From positions 1 to 64,000 of the forward strand of contig JAMAHW010000098.1 of the NCBI GenBank assembly GCA_023627715.1: DNA of 64,000 nucleotides. The letters are read 5' to 3'. Below the pieces are notes generated by a model. It was given only the letters and a program-made list of their open reading frames with translations, made no database searches and was not told the origin of the DNA. A program made the position numbers and the translations under genes. The DNA is from Periconia sp. R9002 (Eukaryota > Ascomycota > Dothideomycetes > Pleosporales > Periconiaceae). Shown here one piece after another: positions 12,601-23,454 of this stretch (the first letter of the stretch is position 1; the number at the start of each line of letters is the position of its first letter).

Positions 12601-13950
12601 TAATATATTTTTTTAGGGCTCTTATCTCTAGGAGAGAGAGATTGTATAATTACCTATATAGAGGTTATTTACCTTCCTTAAGATTAATACTTAGGTGGAC
12701 CCTCTTAATTATAGTTAGTTCTTTAGCTTTCTTTTTATTAAAGATATTCTAGTAGTCTTTATATTAATCTAAGAGAGTCTAGTCTAGTTTAGTAACAGCC
12801 TTATTTAAGTTATCTAATTAAAGTGCCTAGAGGTTGGAAAGGTCTTTATTAATAGTCTTTAAGAATTCCTTTCTAGAAAGGATATTAATTCTTCTATTCT
12901 TCTTACTCTTTATACTATAGAAAAATGTTTTAAAGTAGAAATCTAGTCTTAGATTCTAATTTTCTAACTATAGCTAACCTAGCACTACGTTATATCCTAT
13001 AAGCTTATTAACTATAAATAAACTTAGTCTACACTAGACTTACCTATTCTAGTTAGGAACTTTATAGAGTGCCTAGGTCGCGCTAAGGACTTTTAAGAGT
13101 TATCTATTTAAAGTCTAAAAGAATTAATCTATTAGATTTACTTTTATCCCTACTACCTTAGTAAAGTTAAGGTTAATAATATTAACTTTATATCCTAAAT
13201 CTACAAAAGTAGTCCCTTTATAGAAATTCTAGATTAGGAGGATAGTAGGTTTATCTTCTAGATAGTAAACGTTAAAGGGCACCTAGATAGTACGCCTTTT
13301 CTAGTTTTCTATCTAGGATTTTCTATATTTATAGTAGTTAGAATAAAAGGATTAGGCGTCTGCTTTATCTTTATTTAAGAAGTATACTACGTCTAGAGTA
13401 AAAGGCTTCTTATTTAAGCTAAGTAGAATATTTTCTTTATATTCTTTAGTAAAATAGCCCGTTTTATAGTAGACGTAGTAATTCCTTTTATCCTTATCTA
13501 TTTTTTTCTACTTATTGTCCTACTTATTCCGTTTTAGTAGAAAGTTAGATATATTAGAAAAACCTTTATTAAACTTCTACTTTTTATTACTATTAAAGTT
13601 CTACCTATTACTTTACGGTTTATTAAATCTAGATTTATAGGATAAATTCTAGGTTTATTTAGAAGAGTTAGAACCTAATTTAGTTTAGTTAGAACGTTTT
13701 AGATTAGACTATTTCCGTTTATATCTAGATTTTTATCTCTAGATTAGATTTATGCGGGTCTCTAAAGATTTAATTAAGGACTATTTAGTTATAATAATAA
13801 GGGGGTGCGTTTAGATCTTATCTTCTATAGCATTTAGGAATTTATAGATATAGTTATAGTTAGAGTTATCTAAGGTGTTCTTTTTATCTATTTTTTACTA
13901 CTAGAGTTATAGAATGTATAAGAGTTTAGAATAACTTTAGCCTAGCTTCT
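9700..13950 (-). pseudogene. gag-pol polyprotein of the Gypsy element, RIP-inactivated
   Basis: Read on the minus strand, from high to low coordinates. Near 13,450-13,490 there is a zinc knuckle of spacing x2-x4-x4 in which all three Cys and the His are now Tyr, exactly the product of C-to-T change in TGY and CAY codons. Reverse transcriptase is marked by YIYYLDNILIFS near 12,180-12,240, the family motif being YxDD. The integrase core contains SILVVIDRFT with the first catalytic Asp near 10,650-10,745. RNase H should lie between RT and IN. Frequent TAG and TAA codons replace Gln and Trp throughout, so no product can be made. Confidence 0.85.
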
Positions 13951-14763
13951 ACTTAATAGATTTAAGTCGAGAACGCGCTACGCGCTCCTACTTATAGCTA
14001 GTTCTAAGTATATTTTAGAAAGCTAGCTTAAATCTATCTTAAGTAAAGTTTTATAGGTCTATAGTCTTTATAATATTATCTTACGTGTCTTAGACTTTAG
14101 GAGATAAGTAATATTACGTAAACTTAATCTTATTTTAGTTATAGTAGAAATAAACTAAGTTATTAACGTAGTCCTCTACTAGTCTAATCTAGTTATAATA
14201 TTTTTATATACTATTCCTATAATACGCATTAGGTGCATATAGCTTTAAGAAATAGTAAGCAGTATAGATAGGTAGTAATAGCTATTAAAAAATATTGTTA
14301 CTAATAACGTAAGTTTACTAAATTATATTAGGGTTAGGTTTATATAGAATACAAATAGCTAGACCTAGATTAGTCTAGTCTAAATTAGGTTAGGCTTATA
14401 TACCCTATAGGTTTCGCTCCTCGTTCTTAAGAGCTTAAATAACTTTCTATTATTTAAGGTACTAGATATAATCTTATATAAGCCTAACCTTTTTCTAAAA
14501 ATCTCTTAGATTTATTAGGGGTAGAAGAGTAGTTTTAGGGTTAGCTAAGTGTCTATTAGGCGGGACTAAAATAGTCCCTCCTTAGGCCTCCTAGTTTTCT
14601 CTAGGGTTAGGAGACTCTTAGTAGGATAAGACTAAGCCTAGCTTAGAAGGTAAGGATATTTCTATTATATTTTAAAGGCGTATATTTAGTATGTTAGATA
14701 GAGTTCTTTTATAGGTTTTAGGATTAAGTAGTCTAAAGTATTATTTTAGGGTAGGTGTTTAAT

Positions 14764-15100
14764 TATAAAAAATAGGCTGTAGATATAGTAGATAATAGGC
14801 TAAACTAGCTTAATTCTAAAAGTACTAGTAGCTAAGGATTCTATAAATACCTACCCTTCTCTATATAAGTGCTTACTACTTTTATCTATCTTAGGCTATT
14901 CTAGTTATATCTAGTTTGCCCTAGTTACGTTTAGTCTACTCTATTTTTATTTAGCTTATCCTATTTATAGCTAACCTACTTTATACCTCCTAAATATTGC
15001 TATTTAGAGTCTTTCTACTAAAGTTCTTTAGTCTAGAGTATACTAGGTCGCTCTAGTCTAGGTACAGCTAGTCTAGGCTAGATATAGCTAACCTATAATA
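14764..15100 (-). repeat. 5' LTR of the Gypsy element
   Basis: 337 bp, the same length as the partner LTR. Its outer TGTG has become TATA by transitions. It ends CCTATAATA directly before the GTAGG duplication at 15101-15105. Confidence 0.88.
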
Positions 15101-15214
15101 GTAGGTATACCTTACTTATTTACTAGCCTAATTTATACTTATTTAATTAATTAATAGTTTTTTTTACTAATAGTAAGCTATTAGTAGTAAATAGAAGTCT
15201 TAGTACTAATAGAA

Positions 15215-15410
15215 CTTATATGTTAAGGATTAGACTATACTAGCTTATATTAGCTTAAATAAGGGTAGCCAAGCCTGTTCTTAGGTAATTAAGCCCCTCC
15301 TTTAAGTAGCTATCCTAGAGTAACTTACTATATCTCTAGCAATCACTCCTTATTATAATAGAAGCCTATAGCTAAGACATCTACCTACTTTATGTGCTTA
15401 CCTACCTACT
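15215..15410 (-). repeat. Less-mutated repeat piece, inverted copy at about 1,570-1,770
   Basis: The reverse complement of 1,570-1,770 matches this stretch closely (shared AGCTTATATTAGCTTAAATA and TTATTATAATAGAAGC). The right copy keeps C and G where the left copy has T and A, so it shows what the repeat looked like before heavy RIP. Confidence 0.65.
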
Positions 15411-15424
15411 AGTCTTTCTTTAAC

Positions 15425-15785
15425 ATTATAGAAGAATAAAATAAAAATTCTATACTTATATATTTAATTACTTAATTAATAAGTAATATAATAACTTAGC
15501 GTAGTCTTTATAGTATTAATAACTACTTATATTAAGTTATTAGTTACTAAAGTATTATTAATATAGTAATAGTTAGTAGAAAGTAGAAGTTATAGGAGTT
15601 AGATAGTAAAAGCTAAATAGTAATAAGAACTAAAATACTAACCCCTAAATCTTAATTACGTAATTAATAGTTACCTATAAATACGTTTTTAGCTAAAGAT
15701 ATTACTATAAGATTCTAAACTAGTATTAATACTATAACTAATTTTATTAATTAATTATAAAAAAGAAAACACTTTAATAAAAAAG
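15425..15785 (-). repeat. Inverted repeat, right arm
   Basis: Partner of 4986-5345 in opposite orientation. It ends about 65 bases before the composition border with the NLR-like gene. Confidence 0.7.
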
Positions 15786-15900
15786 AAGATACGTTAAAGC
15801 GCTCTTATAAGAGATATTACTCTACCCCCTATTCTCTTTATTTAGGTACCTGTCTAGCTATAGTGCGACATCCATGCAAATTAACTCCCTAATCCTAACT

Positions 15901-18900
15901 CTATTCAAGCCTCTGCACGCCATAGTACATCTCGAACCCCTTTGCGACACCTTTAGCCATGTTCACAGTACTGAGGAAGGTTGGAATGGAGTCCTTCTCC
16001 CTCTCCAAAACTGCCGGTAATGTCCTATCGTCAAGGTCATGCCGGGTGTAAAATTTCTGATGAGATTTGTTCATCACCACATATACCTTGCTCGGATCCA
16101 ATTGAATTCGCGCATCCGCAGCCGTGGAGTGAACGATCGACACGTTCACACAGTCTTTGATTGACTTTGGCAATCGTGAGAGTGTCTCGAATTTGAAAGT
16201 TCCGTCTGTGCCAAAGGTCCGCATCATCACCGCCCCCTCTTTTTCAAGCTGCTGCAGCTGCGAGACGTGGACCACACTTCCAGCACCCTTCTCAAAGATG
16301 AGCGTGTTTGCGTGTAGGACATTCGGTTTCGGTCTTTCCGCCAGCGCTGTGGCAGTCGATCTAGAGACGTATCTTTGCTTCAAAGCCGAAAGACTGGTAC
16401 CACTGGACCTAGAAGTAGATCCCGGGAGAAGTAGAACGTTGGGTACATGAGTCGCTATAGGGATGCAGAGCTGGTGCTCTGCTTGCTCATTGAAACCGTA
16501 CTCTAAAGGCGTATCCGTTCCGCATAGATAGTCTCCTTCGTCGGAAAAGTAGGGATCAAATATAGGAGGGTCGTGTAGCGGGAGCGGGTTGAGTCTCACC
16601 CCGGGGACTCTGTCGCGCGGGGCCGATACCGGTTCTTCGAAGTCCCACAAATACGTTGCGGGTAAGCCTCCGAAGACTTGTGGGAAAGCGATCCTTGGTA
16701 GTGTTGGATGGAATGAGACGCCTCGAGAGGGTCCTAGGATGGCGATCTCAGGGACTGCGAAGAAGATAGATGAGACGATGGATTGATATCTGGGTCTCTG
16801 TGAAGACTCAAAGTTCATATCCTGGAATATCTGCATTAGCCAGAGTTCGCCGTAGCTATTACAGCCTTTGTTGGCGGTTGTGCACGACTCTCGTATGACG
16901 GCTAGGTATTTGCCACTAGGACTGAACTTGAGCGTGAAAAAGTCGTTAAACTCTGTTGCTGCAATGTTGATGTCATCCCGAAATCGCTGGTAGACCGATG
17001 TGTATGACGCTTGAGATATGGACAGAACATCATATTTCACATCCGCCTTTGCTGCCTGTGAATTGGAGCTCGCGTCATCAAAAATGACTTGCAGCACCGT
17101 ATCCAGGATTACTACTCGTCGAACATCAGGACTGATTGCTGCTGGAAGTGATATAGTAGGTTGAATATCCCTTGGCCGGGTCGCCCTATAAAGCCATCTT
17201 GGCAGAAGCCATCTTGGCAAGGTCATGTCAGTGTCTCCAATGTCTCGATCAGAAACCAATGGTAGGATCTTTTCTGGTGGAAGCATGAGCTCGAAAGCGC
17301 AAACCAATCTATTGGAGTGTAAAGACCATAATTCAAAGCGGCCTTTCCAGTTCGGCTGCGACGTTAGATTTGACCGGAGCGATGAGAGGGAGCCTGACAC
17401 CTTCCATTCGCTGAATATGTTAGCTTGGACATATACGAATGTTCAACGGTTCTGGCATACTCTGGAGTCAACAGGCGTATGAGCGCCATTTCAAGTCCGG
17501 ACTCCGATATCTGTGATTGTATCGTAATGCAATTGCGCGATTCACCGTTATCTCGCGCTAGGGGAATCAGCCTCGCCTCACGCGTAGAGATCCAAAAGCG
17601 TGACTTCGTAAACAGAGGAACGCTAGGTTCCCAGATTTCGTTCGGTTGATTTGCCAGCACGTGGGACCATTCTTGCTTGAGCGTCTCAATGTCCTTTGAC
17701 AGCTCATAGACTAACTCGATTGCATGCACCGACGGTCCCAACGAAAGATTGCCGGATGTCGGAAACTTCGATAAGCTCCTGCTCTGTAGCCGTGGGTCCG
17801 GAACGTCGGGCTTTCCAAAAAGCCATGCAGCTTCAATCCATGTTGTGACGGACCTCCTGTCATTGATGAAGCGCGTAACCAGTTGGGTAAGGGTGCCTAG
17901 GTCGTCACTGAGAAGCTCGAGAGAAAAAGGTGAGAGCTCCTCTGCTGCGCGAGCGAAGTGAACTGCCCAGTAGGCGGACACGTAGTCCAAGAGAGGATAC
18001 CGTGATTTGACCGCCCCGATGCTAGCGATTTCCTGTGCGGAGCCAGAGAGTGGTTCAGCGGGGACGGTGTGGAATAGGTACGAAAGGCACACGATTGAGA
18101 CGTAAAGATTGGAGCCTGAAAAGTTCATGTCGGTCTGTGAATCTTGTTCTCCTGAATCCACAGCCTGGTTCTGGAAGAATTCCCGAGTCGACAGGTGTAT
18201 GAACTGGGGTATCCCTTGGGGACTGTACTCTATCAAAGACCCCGTCAGTGCACCCAGGTTCTCCGAAAAATTTGGAATCTCGTCTTCCTTTGAATGACAC
18301 CGCCCCGGATCGATTGACACTGCGACCCTGAGCTTCTCGACAGTTAATGGCTCGCAGGCAACGACAATCCAACGGAATATATTGCGAATTTTGTCCGTGG
18401 AGCATTTAGGGTTTTTTGACAAAACCTTGAGGATGACCTTGTAGAGCGCGTCAAGTCCTTCTAACCGGTTGAGATGCAACATTGCCTCTTTCCGATCACG
18501 AATGCTGAGCGCTGGAGATCGAAGGTACTCCATCAGCAATCTTGCCCACAAGAACATGCCGTTGGCTCGTGGAAGAATGTGTTCAACAAGCTCTTGCGTC
18601 GGAGTATCATCGGGGAGGAGCCTTGAGTCGACGAGGTCTTGTACCTCTGGCCGAAGAAATAGACGGATGTCGTCAACGTTGATGGGGTGGTTGGGCTCGA
18701 GACGATGGCAGCCATTGTGAAGCCAAGGTGGGATTATGACACTGGGTCGCCCACAGAGAAACCACCCGTAATTACGAGTTTTCCGGGTTTTCACCAAGTC
18801 GTTGTCAATTTCTTTCAGTGTGGCAAACAATGCATCAATATTGTTGCATTCGTCCAGCCCATCAATCACAATAAATACGGGCCCGGAAAGTGGCAAGAGA

Positions 18901-20480
18901 TTATTGAGCAGCTCCAGAATCTTTTTGTCGCGTGCCCTGGTATGACGATTCCGGTCTCGATTCATAAACTCCATGGCAGTCCGAAGAATGGTGTCCGTGT
19001 ATCGGTGAAGCGAAATGATCTGTGCGGCAATGGCTCTGAGTGCATCGTATGCTCCGTTGGCTTGGCCTCGACGTTGATCGAAAAAGTAGAACAAGACAGT
19101 TGCAAGGAAGTCCTGAGCTGTGTCATCTTCGTCAAGCGTGTATGTACCCAGTTCCTCTATGGCCCTTGAACACAAGATCGTTTTACCAAAACCGGGCTTA
19201 GCTGTGACACAATGAGTATTGGACGCCAACGTATTTGGTGTAACCTGCCTCGGAAGAGCAGCGTCTTCATATCTAAGCCAGCCTTCTGATCACCGACATT
19301 ACTTTGCCATCGCTGAAACGTAGGATCACCTACTATCCATTGGCAGGTGTCTGTTGTTCTTTTATCTTGGGCTGATTCAAGACTCTCATAGAATTCTGGC
19401 GGGGCTATCCAATTCCAGAGCTGCTTCAGAGACCGTATAATTTCTGGTTCCCGCTCGTTACTAGACGAAGGTTCAGGTGGCTTGTTGTGCTCAAGAAGAT
19501 TCGCCTCCATGCGGTTATAGAATCTCAACGCCTCTTCCGTCGATGCTCTTGAAATCTCTAGTTCAAGAATTCTCTTGTGATTCTCTATGTTGTTCAGTAG
19601 ACTGGAAAATTGGGCGCGGATTGGTAGCCCTGAAAGCCGGCCAACTAAGGACACTCTCGCTCTAAATCCTGCGCTCGTGTTAGGTGCAAGAACACAATAG
19701 CTAAGCAGCTACCTACCTTGCCTCTTCTTGGAGAACATGATGCACATATCGTGACAGAACCCTAAGATATCTCGGTAAAGATACGCCATCACCTTTACAA
19801 GGCGCGGATATGTCTCGCCTCGTTTAAACGCTCGACCTTGTAGCCGAGTGACGAAGTCGCCATATATTGGGAGAGTGTCTGATAGTTGACCGAACATGTC
19901 TGCCACGCTGTCCAGATACGTAACGTAATTAGAGAGAAGCTGGAAGATTGTTGAGTAACCTTCGTGGGAGCAGCCTTGTCGAGGAAAAGCTAACCTTGAA
20001 GAGCACTCTAAGTGAGCCCCATACTGCCGACGACACATCCGCCTTGATCTGCGCGAAGATGGTTATGATTTCAAAATAAGGCTCTACCTTGCTGGTGAAG
20101 GTATGCAATTTGCGGACAAGGACTGTCAACTTGGCTTTGTGCACAGGATGCGACTCGGCAAGACTTTGAAGCTCCGAGATCATCACCCCGGCGTTCTCGA
20201 ACTCCCTGAATTCTCCTTTATCGAAGTCAGGAAGGTTTTCGCGGAATGAAGCGCATGTCTCCTTGAATATGGATTCGGCATCTTGAATACTATGTTGTAC
20301 GATCTGTCAGCGTCACACTGGTGACAGAAAAGGCTGATAGCGCAGTGAGGCTTACGTGCTTGCAGTGGTAGCCGGAGCCACGTCTGTGTCAGTCGCAGCG
20401 TCCGGCATCGCCTGGAGAATGGGGGCTACGACCAGTTCGGCGCACGGGGCATTTACGAGATTAATCGATATCTGAAGAGA
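15901..20480 (-). CDS. STAND/NACHT NLR-like protein
   Basis: A fungal NLR-like signal-transducing ATPase of the kind linked to heterokaryon incompatibility and non-self recognition. The N-terminal part resembles the helical DUF7708-type domain. It is followed by a NACHT NTPase with Walker A TAKPGFGKT near 19,190 and Walker B PVFIVIDGLDEC near 18,860, then a helical region and a C-terminal half with WD/beta-propeller flavour (GRFELWSL, GELWLMQ, ATYLWDF) ending at 15901. Supported introns are 20289-20354 (approximate), 19940-19994, 19669-19716 and 17411-17460 (GTATGC donor, GCTAAC branch, TTCAG acceptor). The junction just before Walker A (about 19,205-19,300) changes frame. A weak 53-nt intron (GTCGGT to GGCAG) fits, and a real frameshift is the alternative. 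The start codon is not found. Confidence 0.7.
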
Positions 20481-21241
20481 TGGATCAACGATAATGAAAG
20501 GCGCGGGTCATCGGCTTTCACTTATGCGACTATAGGGTTCGATCCATGGAGGCGCAGCCACACCCAGCTAGCTGTATGGATGGCTGCATGCATGAGGCCA
20601 TGCGCCCAGCCTCGCCTCTCGCCGTGTACGGCTTTAGTGCTTTCGAGACTCAACCGCTGGTTAGCTTAGGGCTCCCGCGACTGACGCCTCGCTGTGCCAA
20701 AGATATTTCAGGGACCGAACACAGGCCGCGCATAGCTGCCCCCCACTGCATATAACGGGTATGAGTCTCCGCGATGGTCCAGATTACGGGGCAGCGGAGC
20801 CACGCCAATTCCAAGCACAATTCGCATACGTTGGCGTGTAACCGCCTGCTTTTCCTTGCTTTCGGTGGTGGCGCATTTGGCGTCTTCAGCTGCGGCGCCC
20901 ACAGGGCTGATTTCGAAAGGAGGTATATCTGCTTCGCCACTAGCTGAGCTGAGGGGTGCTAAGAGTTCAAGGGTATGTGCCAAATGCCTTTTCAACAGCC
21001 CAGGGCGTCCCAAATGCCACTAAGGGATTTATTGGGTGGTTTATCGCTACATACGCTGGCGCAGAGTACTGGACGAGTGCGAGATACAATTTCCAGACCG
21101 GTGGGTCTCATTTCCCCAAATTCCAATTCTTTAAGTGAACATTCACTATCAACAGGTTCGTTCTGAGACCTCGAGCGCACCCTCGAGGTTCGGACTGTCA
21201 GATGATCAGTCATGGGTCCGTACAGGACGCAGTGTCAGAGC
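20481..21241. other. Intergenic, no supported gene
   Basis: It contains the unresolved 5' end of the NLR-like gene on the left and the 3' flank of the next minus-strand gene on the right. The short frames here show no coding character. Confidence 0.6.
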
Positions 21242-22171
21242 TTAAAGCCCTTCCCTATTGATATCCTCCAAGTCGCCTGGTTTGTTGTAGCCATTTGTCA
21301 CTCCTTCAATCTTCTCCAAATGGTCATATATTTCCCAACCATCTTCGACTTTCCAATCTTCCTCCTTTTCAGGAAAAGGATTAGGCATCGAGGCTAATAT
21401 TTTTGCCTCAATTTCTCCACTAAACAAGGCTTTGTTGTCGCGAGCGGAGCATTCTTGAAGCTCATGTGTCCTTTGCCATAATGCTTCTCGAACATTACGT
21501 TGATGAGAGATGAATGGTACAGTGCTATAGCTCATTCCAGACAGGACATCGAGATGATACTGGCGATGCTCATACATCAAGCGTTCTGCGAACGCCCGGT
21601 CTTGCAGCATGGGCGCCCAGTCATACAGATAGGCGATTTGAAGGGTGATATGGATTCGAAGCATATCATTATCGGAGGGGCAATCCAATTGGCTCTCAAT
21701 CAAAGCGTCTGATAAGCCTGCTATTGGAGGAAAGACGGTGGTGACCTGGGTTTTTGTATTTTCTTGGGCATTTTCTTCAAGGTTGAAATTCCAGTCTGCA
21801 GCTGGAAGAAGGACAGTAGTTGTTGGTCCCGGAGGTTTCGTACTTGGTGGTGGCGGCATGGAGTCGTGCGGGGGAGGCTTGGATAGTTCTGCGTCGTGAC
21901 TATCTTGAGATGGTGGTGTTAGACGACGCTGTGCGTAATCTACGTTTGCATTTCCAATTTTGCCCTTCTCTTGCGGGACGAGGGTCCATCCATTTTGGAT
22001 AAGCACCTGTGCAGCTGTCTCAATGTCTGATACAAGTACGTATAGGTCGAACACAACTGTTGGGACGCCATAGTACGCGATAGCATCCTCGAACCAAACG
22101 ACGCAAGGCATTCCGTGGTCGTGCAAAACATAGCACGGCTGATGTCGCGGATTCGAACTATTGATCGCCAT
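21242..22171 (-). CDS. Fungal hypothetical protein, possible nucleotidyltransferase-like fold
   Basis: Intronless, 309 residues from the first in-frame ATG at 22171. The frame extends upstream only with a GTG start. The N-terminal third holds a compact domain (PCVVWFEDAIAYYGVPTVVF, then DLYVLVSDIETAAQVL) of a type I associate with fungal proteins annotated as nucleotidyltransferase-like. The middle is a proline-rich linker (PPPHDSMPPPPSTKPPGPT). The C-terminal part is helical with YHLDVLSGM and ends in an acidic stretch. No catalytic residues can be asserted. Families of this type are often multicopy and lineage-specific in Pleosporales, which suits its place beside the repeat block. Function unknown. 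Confidence 0.75.
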   Translation of the reverse strand: MAINSSNPRHQPCYVLHDHGMPCVVWFEDAIAYYGVPTVVFDLYVLVSDIETAAQVLIQNGWTLVPQEKGKIGNANVDYAQRRLTPPSQDSHDAELSKPPPHDSMPPPPSTKPPGPTTTVLLPAADWNFNLEENAQENTKTQVTTVFPPIAGLSDALIESQLDCPSDNDMLRIHITLQIAYLYDWAPMLQDRAFAERLMYEHRQYHLDVLSGMSYSTVPFISHQRNVREALWQRTHELQECSARDNKALFSGEIEAKILASMPNPFPEKEEDWKVEDGWEIYDHLEKIEGVTNGYNKPGDLEDINREGL

Positions 22172-22653
22172 CGTGCGGAAAGGATTCCGAAGAACCGATT
22201 GAAATCTCCTAGTAATGTCGCGAGATAGAGATGATCGGGCGATAGGTAGCACGATGGCTATTTGGATACAGAAAGGCTATAAACAACGGCGTGAGCACGC
22301 GTATGAAACTAGAAAAGCCGGGGTCGAATCCACGCATGTCACGTACGGTAGGCCACGCTCATGTGTGTATGGTACAGGATGGTATGTATGAATGTACGTG
22401 GATCTGCCTATGTGCCCATTCGGTGCTACGGCGCTAACCACATTGGGTATAGCTCTACCTCCGTACCTTCGCCAAGTCTAAGCGACGCTAAAAGCACTAG
22501 GCTACTCAAGCTATTATTCCTGTACGCATTCCCCCTACACCGCGCAGTAGGATGCCCGTCCGCACAGCTACACACACAGAGGCCGTTCGTCGTGAGGCTG
22601 GTCATAGTTTTATCCAATGGGATCGGTTCTACGTAAGTTAACACTGCTACTCA
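22172..22653. other. Intergenic, nothing recognised
   Basis: About 480 bases between divergent frames. The short open frames at 22361-22644 on both strands have no coding character. Confidence 0.5.
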
Positions 22654-22923
22654 TTGCAGTGCGCTTTTAACGACCATAAGACAATCACGAAGGAGGAAGC
22701 ACGACGCCTTCTTTCAAATAATTCAGATTCTACGTGGCTTACAATACCAGCCGATACGAAGATGGAGGTGCTTGAGACTGTAAACAACAAGTTATCTAAG
22801 GAAAAGATACCAACAGTAGATGAAAGTATACTTAAATGGCGTATGTCCCTAGTAATGCGTAACGTCAGAAGGGAGATAAGTAATGATTTCGTGTCACTAT
22901 TGTTGAATTTTGTTGAATGGTAA
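22654..22923 (+). CDS. Small hypothetical protein or orphan exon
   Basis: An 89-codon frame with even, charged composition (TKEEARRLLSNNSDSTWLT, then KMEVLETVNNKLSKEKIP) that looks more like protein than its neighbours do. The named start is a non-ATG codon directly after a TTGCAG that could be a splice acceptor, so this may be the last exon of a lost or unseen gene. No family recognised. Confidence 0.35.
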   Translation: MQCAFNDHKTITKEEARRLLSNNSDSTWLTIPADTKMEVLETVNNKLSKEKIPTVDESILKWRMSLVMRNVRREISNDFVSLLLNFVEW

Positions 22924-23454
22924 CATAGGAAGCCGCTCTAACCAACCTAATCGCCGTCCTTTTGATCCTGTTCGGGATCTCTGATACTAGCACTTGAGGC
23001 TACATACTCTTGTGACATCCCGCATCATTGATCTTCTTGCATTTTTAATTTGAATTCGGGATCCAAAGATGTGTCTGGTTGACAGAGCTATGCAACATAG
23101 ATAAGCTCAAGTGCTCGGTAGTCTAATTCGTCGGAGAACGCGTTCAGTGAACGAGTGATGAACGGTGGAAATTGCACGTGTGCGCCGGTACATCTCAAGA
23201 AAATAGTTGTTTGAGCAGTAGCGTCAAGTTGGAATATGTAGCTCAAGTGCTGCAACTTTTACTACACTAATAGTCCGGCATAAGCGGAAAGAAATCGCAA
23301 TGGCTTGCCCATCCTTTGAGTTTTTTTTTTTTTTTTGTCCGTAGTTCGAAAGACATCTCTCGCATGTAGTGATGTGGTGACAGCTCTGTTCCCAGGTCCT
23401 TATTGATTCGCATCTTCCAACTCTTCTTTTTTCTGCGGCAAATTGTCTGGTGGA
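22924..23454. other. Intergenic with three copies of CTCAAGTGCT
   Basis: No gene is supported. Exact copies of the recurrent 10-mer CTCAAGTGCT lie at 22989-22998 (minus), 23106-23115 and 23242-23251, and a 16-nt T run at 23321-23336. Confidence 0.6.

Larger units (their letters stand above)
6228..15100 (-). mobile_element. RIP-degraded Ty3/Gypsy LTR retrotransposon, complete with TSD
   Basis: Two 337-bp direct repeats (6228-6564 and 14764-15100) bound an 8.87 kb element flanked by the 5-bp duplication GTAGG (6223-6227 and 15101-15105). The coding strand is minus. A fossil zinc knuckle lies near 13,450-13,490, reverse transcriptase with YLDNILIFS near 12,180-12,240, and integrase with ILVVIDRFT near 10,620-10,745. 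This gag, RT, IN order is the Gypsy order. A purine-rich tract (minus strand AAAAGAGGAGG) abuts the 6228-6564 LTR as expected for a polypurine tract, which supports minus orientation. No canonical TGG primer-binding site is obvious next to 14,764. Stops at former CAG, CAA and TGG codons make it inactive. Confidence 0.9.
1..15850. repeat. RIP-degraded, AT-rich repeat block
   Basis: The whole stretch is built almost only from A, T, TA-rich words and a minority of G and C in CTA, TAG, AGC or GCT contexts. CpA and TpG are nearly absent while TpA is everywhere, which is the signature of repeat-induced point mutation acting on both strands. No ATG-type open frame of 60 codons is present in nearly 16 kb. 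Composition changes to ordinary coding sequence within about 50 bases near 15,850, just before the NLR-like gene. Inside it I can resolve a Gypsy element, a truncated relative, inverted repeat pieces, a long A run and a TA microsatellite. Much of 1-3,590 remains unassigned. Confidence 0.95.

Noticed and set aside
1..15850. Possible CRISPR-like or regularly spaced repeats
   Set aside because: The repeats seen are LTRs, inverted pieces and simple sequence, with no regular spacing, and the genome is eukaryotic.
17360..17465. Frameshift in the NLR-like gene where two minus-strand frames overlap
   Set aside because: A canonical 50-nt intron at 17411-17460 (GTATGC donor, GCTAAC branch, TTCAG acceptor) joins the two frames correctly.
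20546..21213. Clusters of 60-100 codon frames on both strands
   Set aside because: Composition and overlap pattern are those of shadow frames, with no family resemblance.
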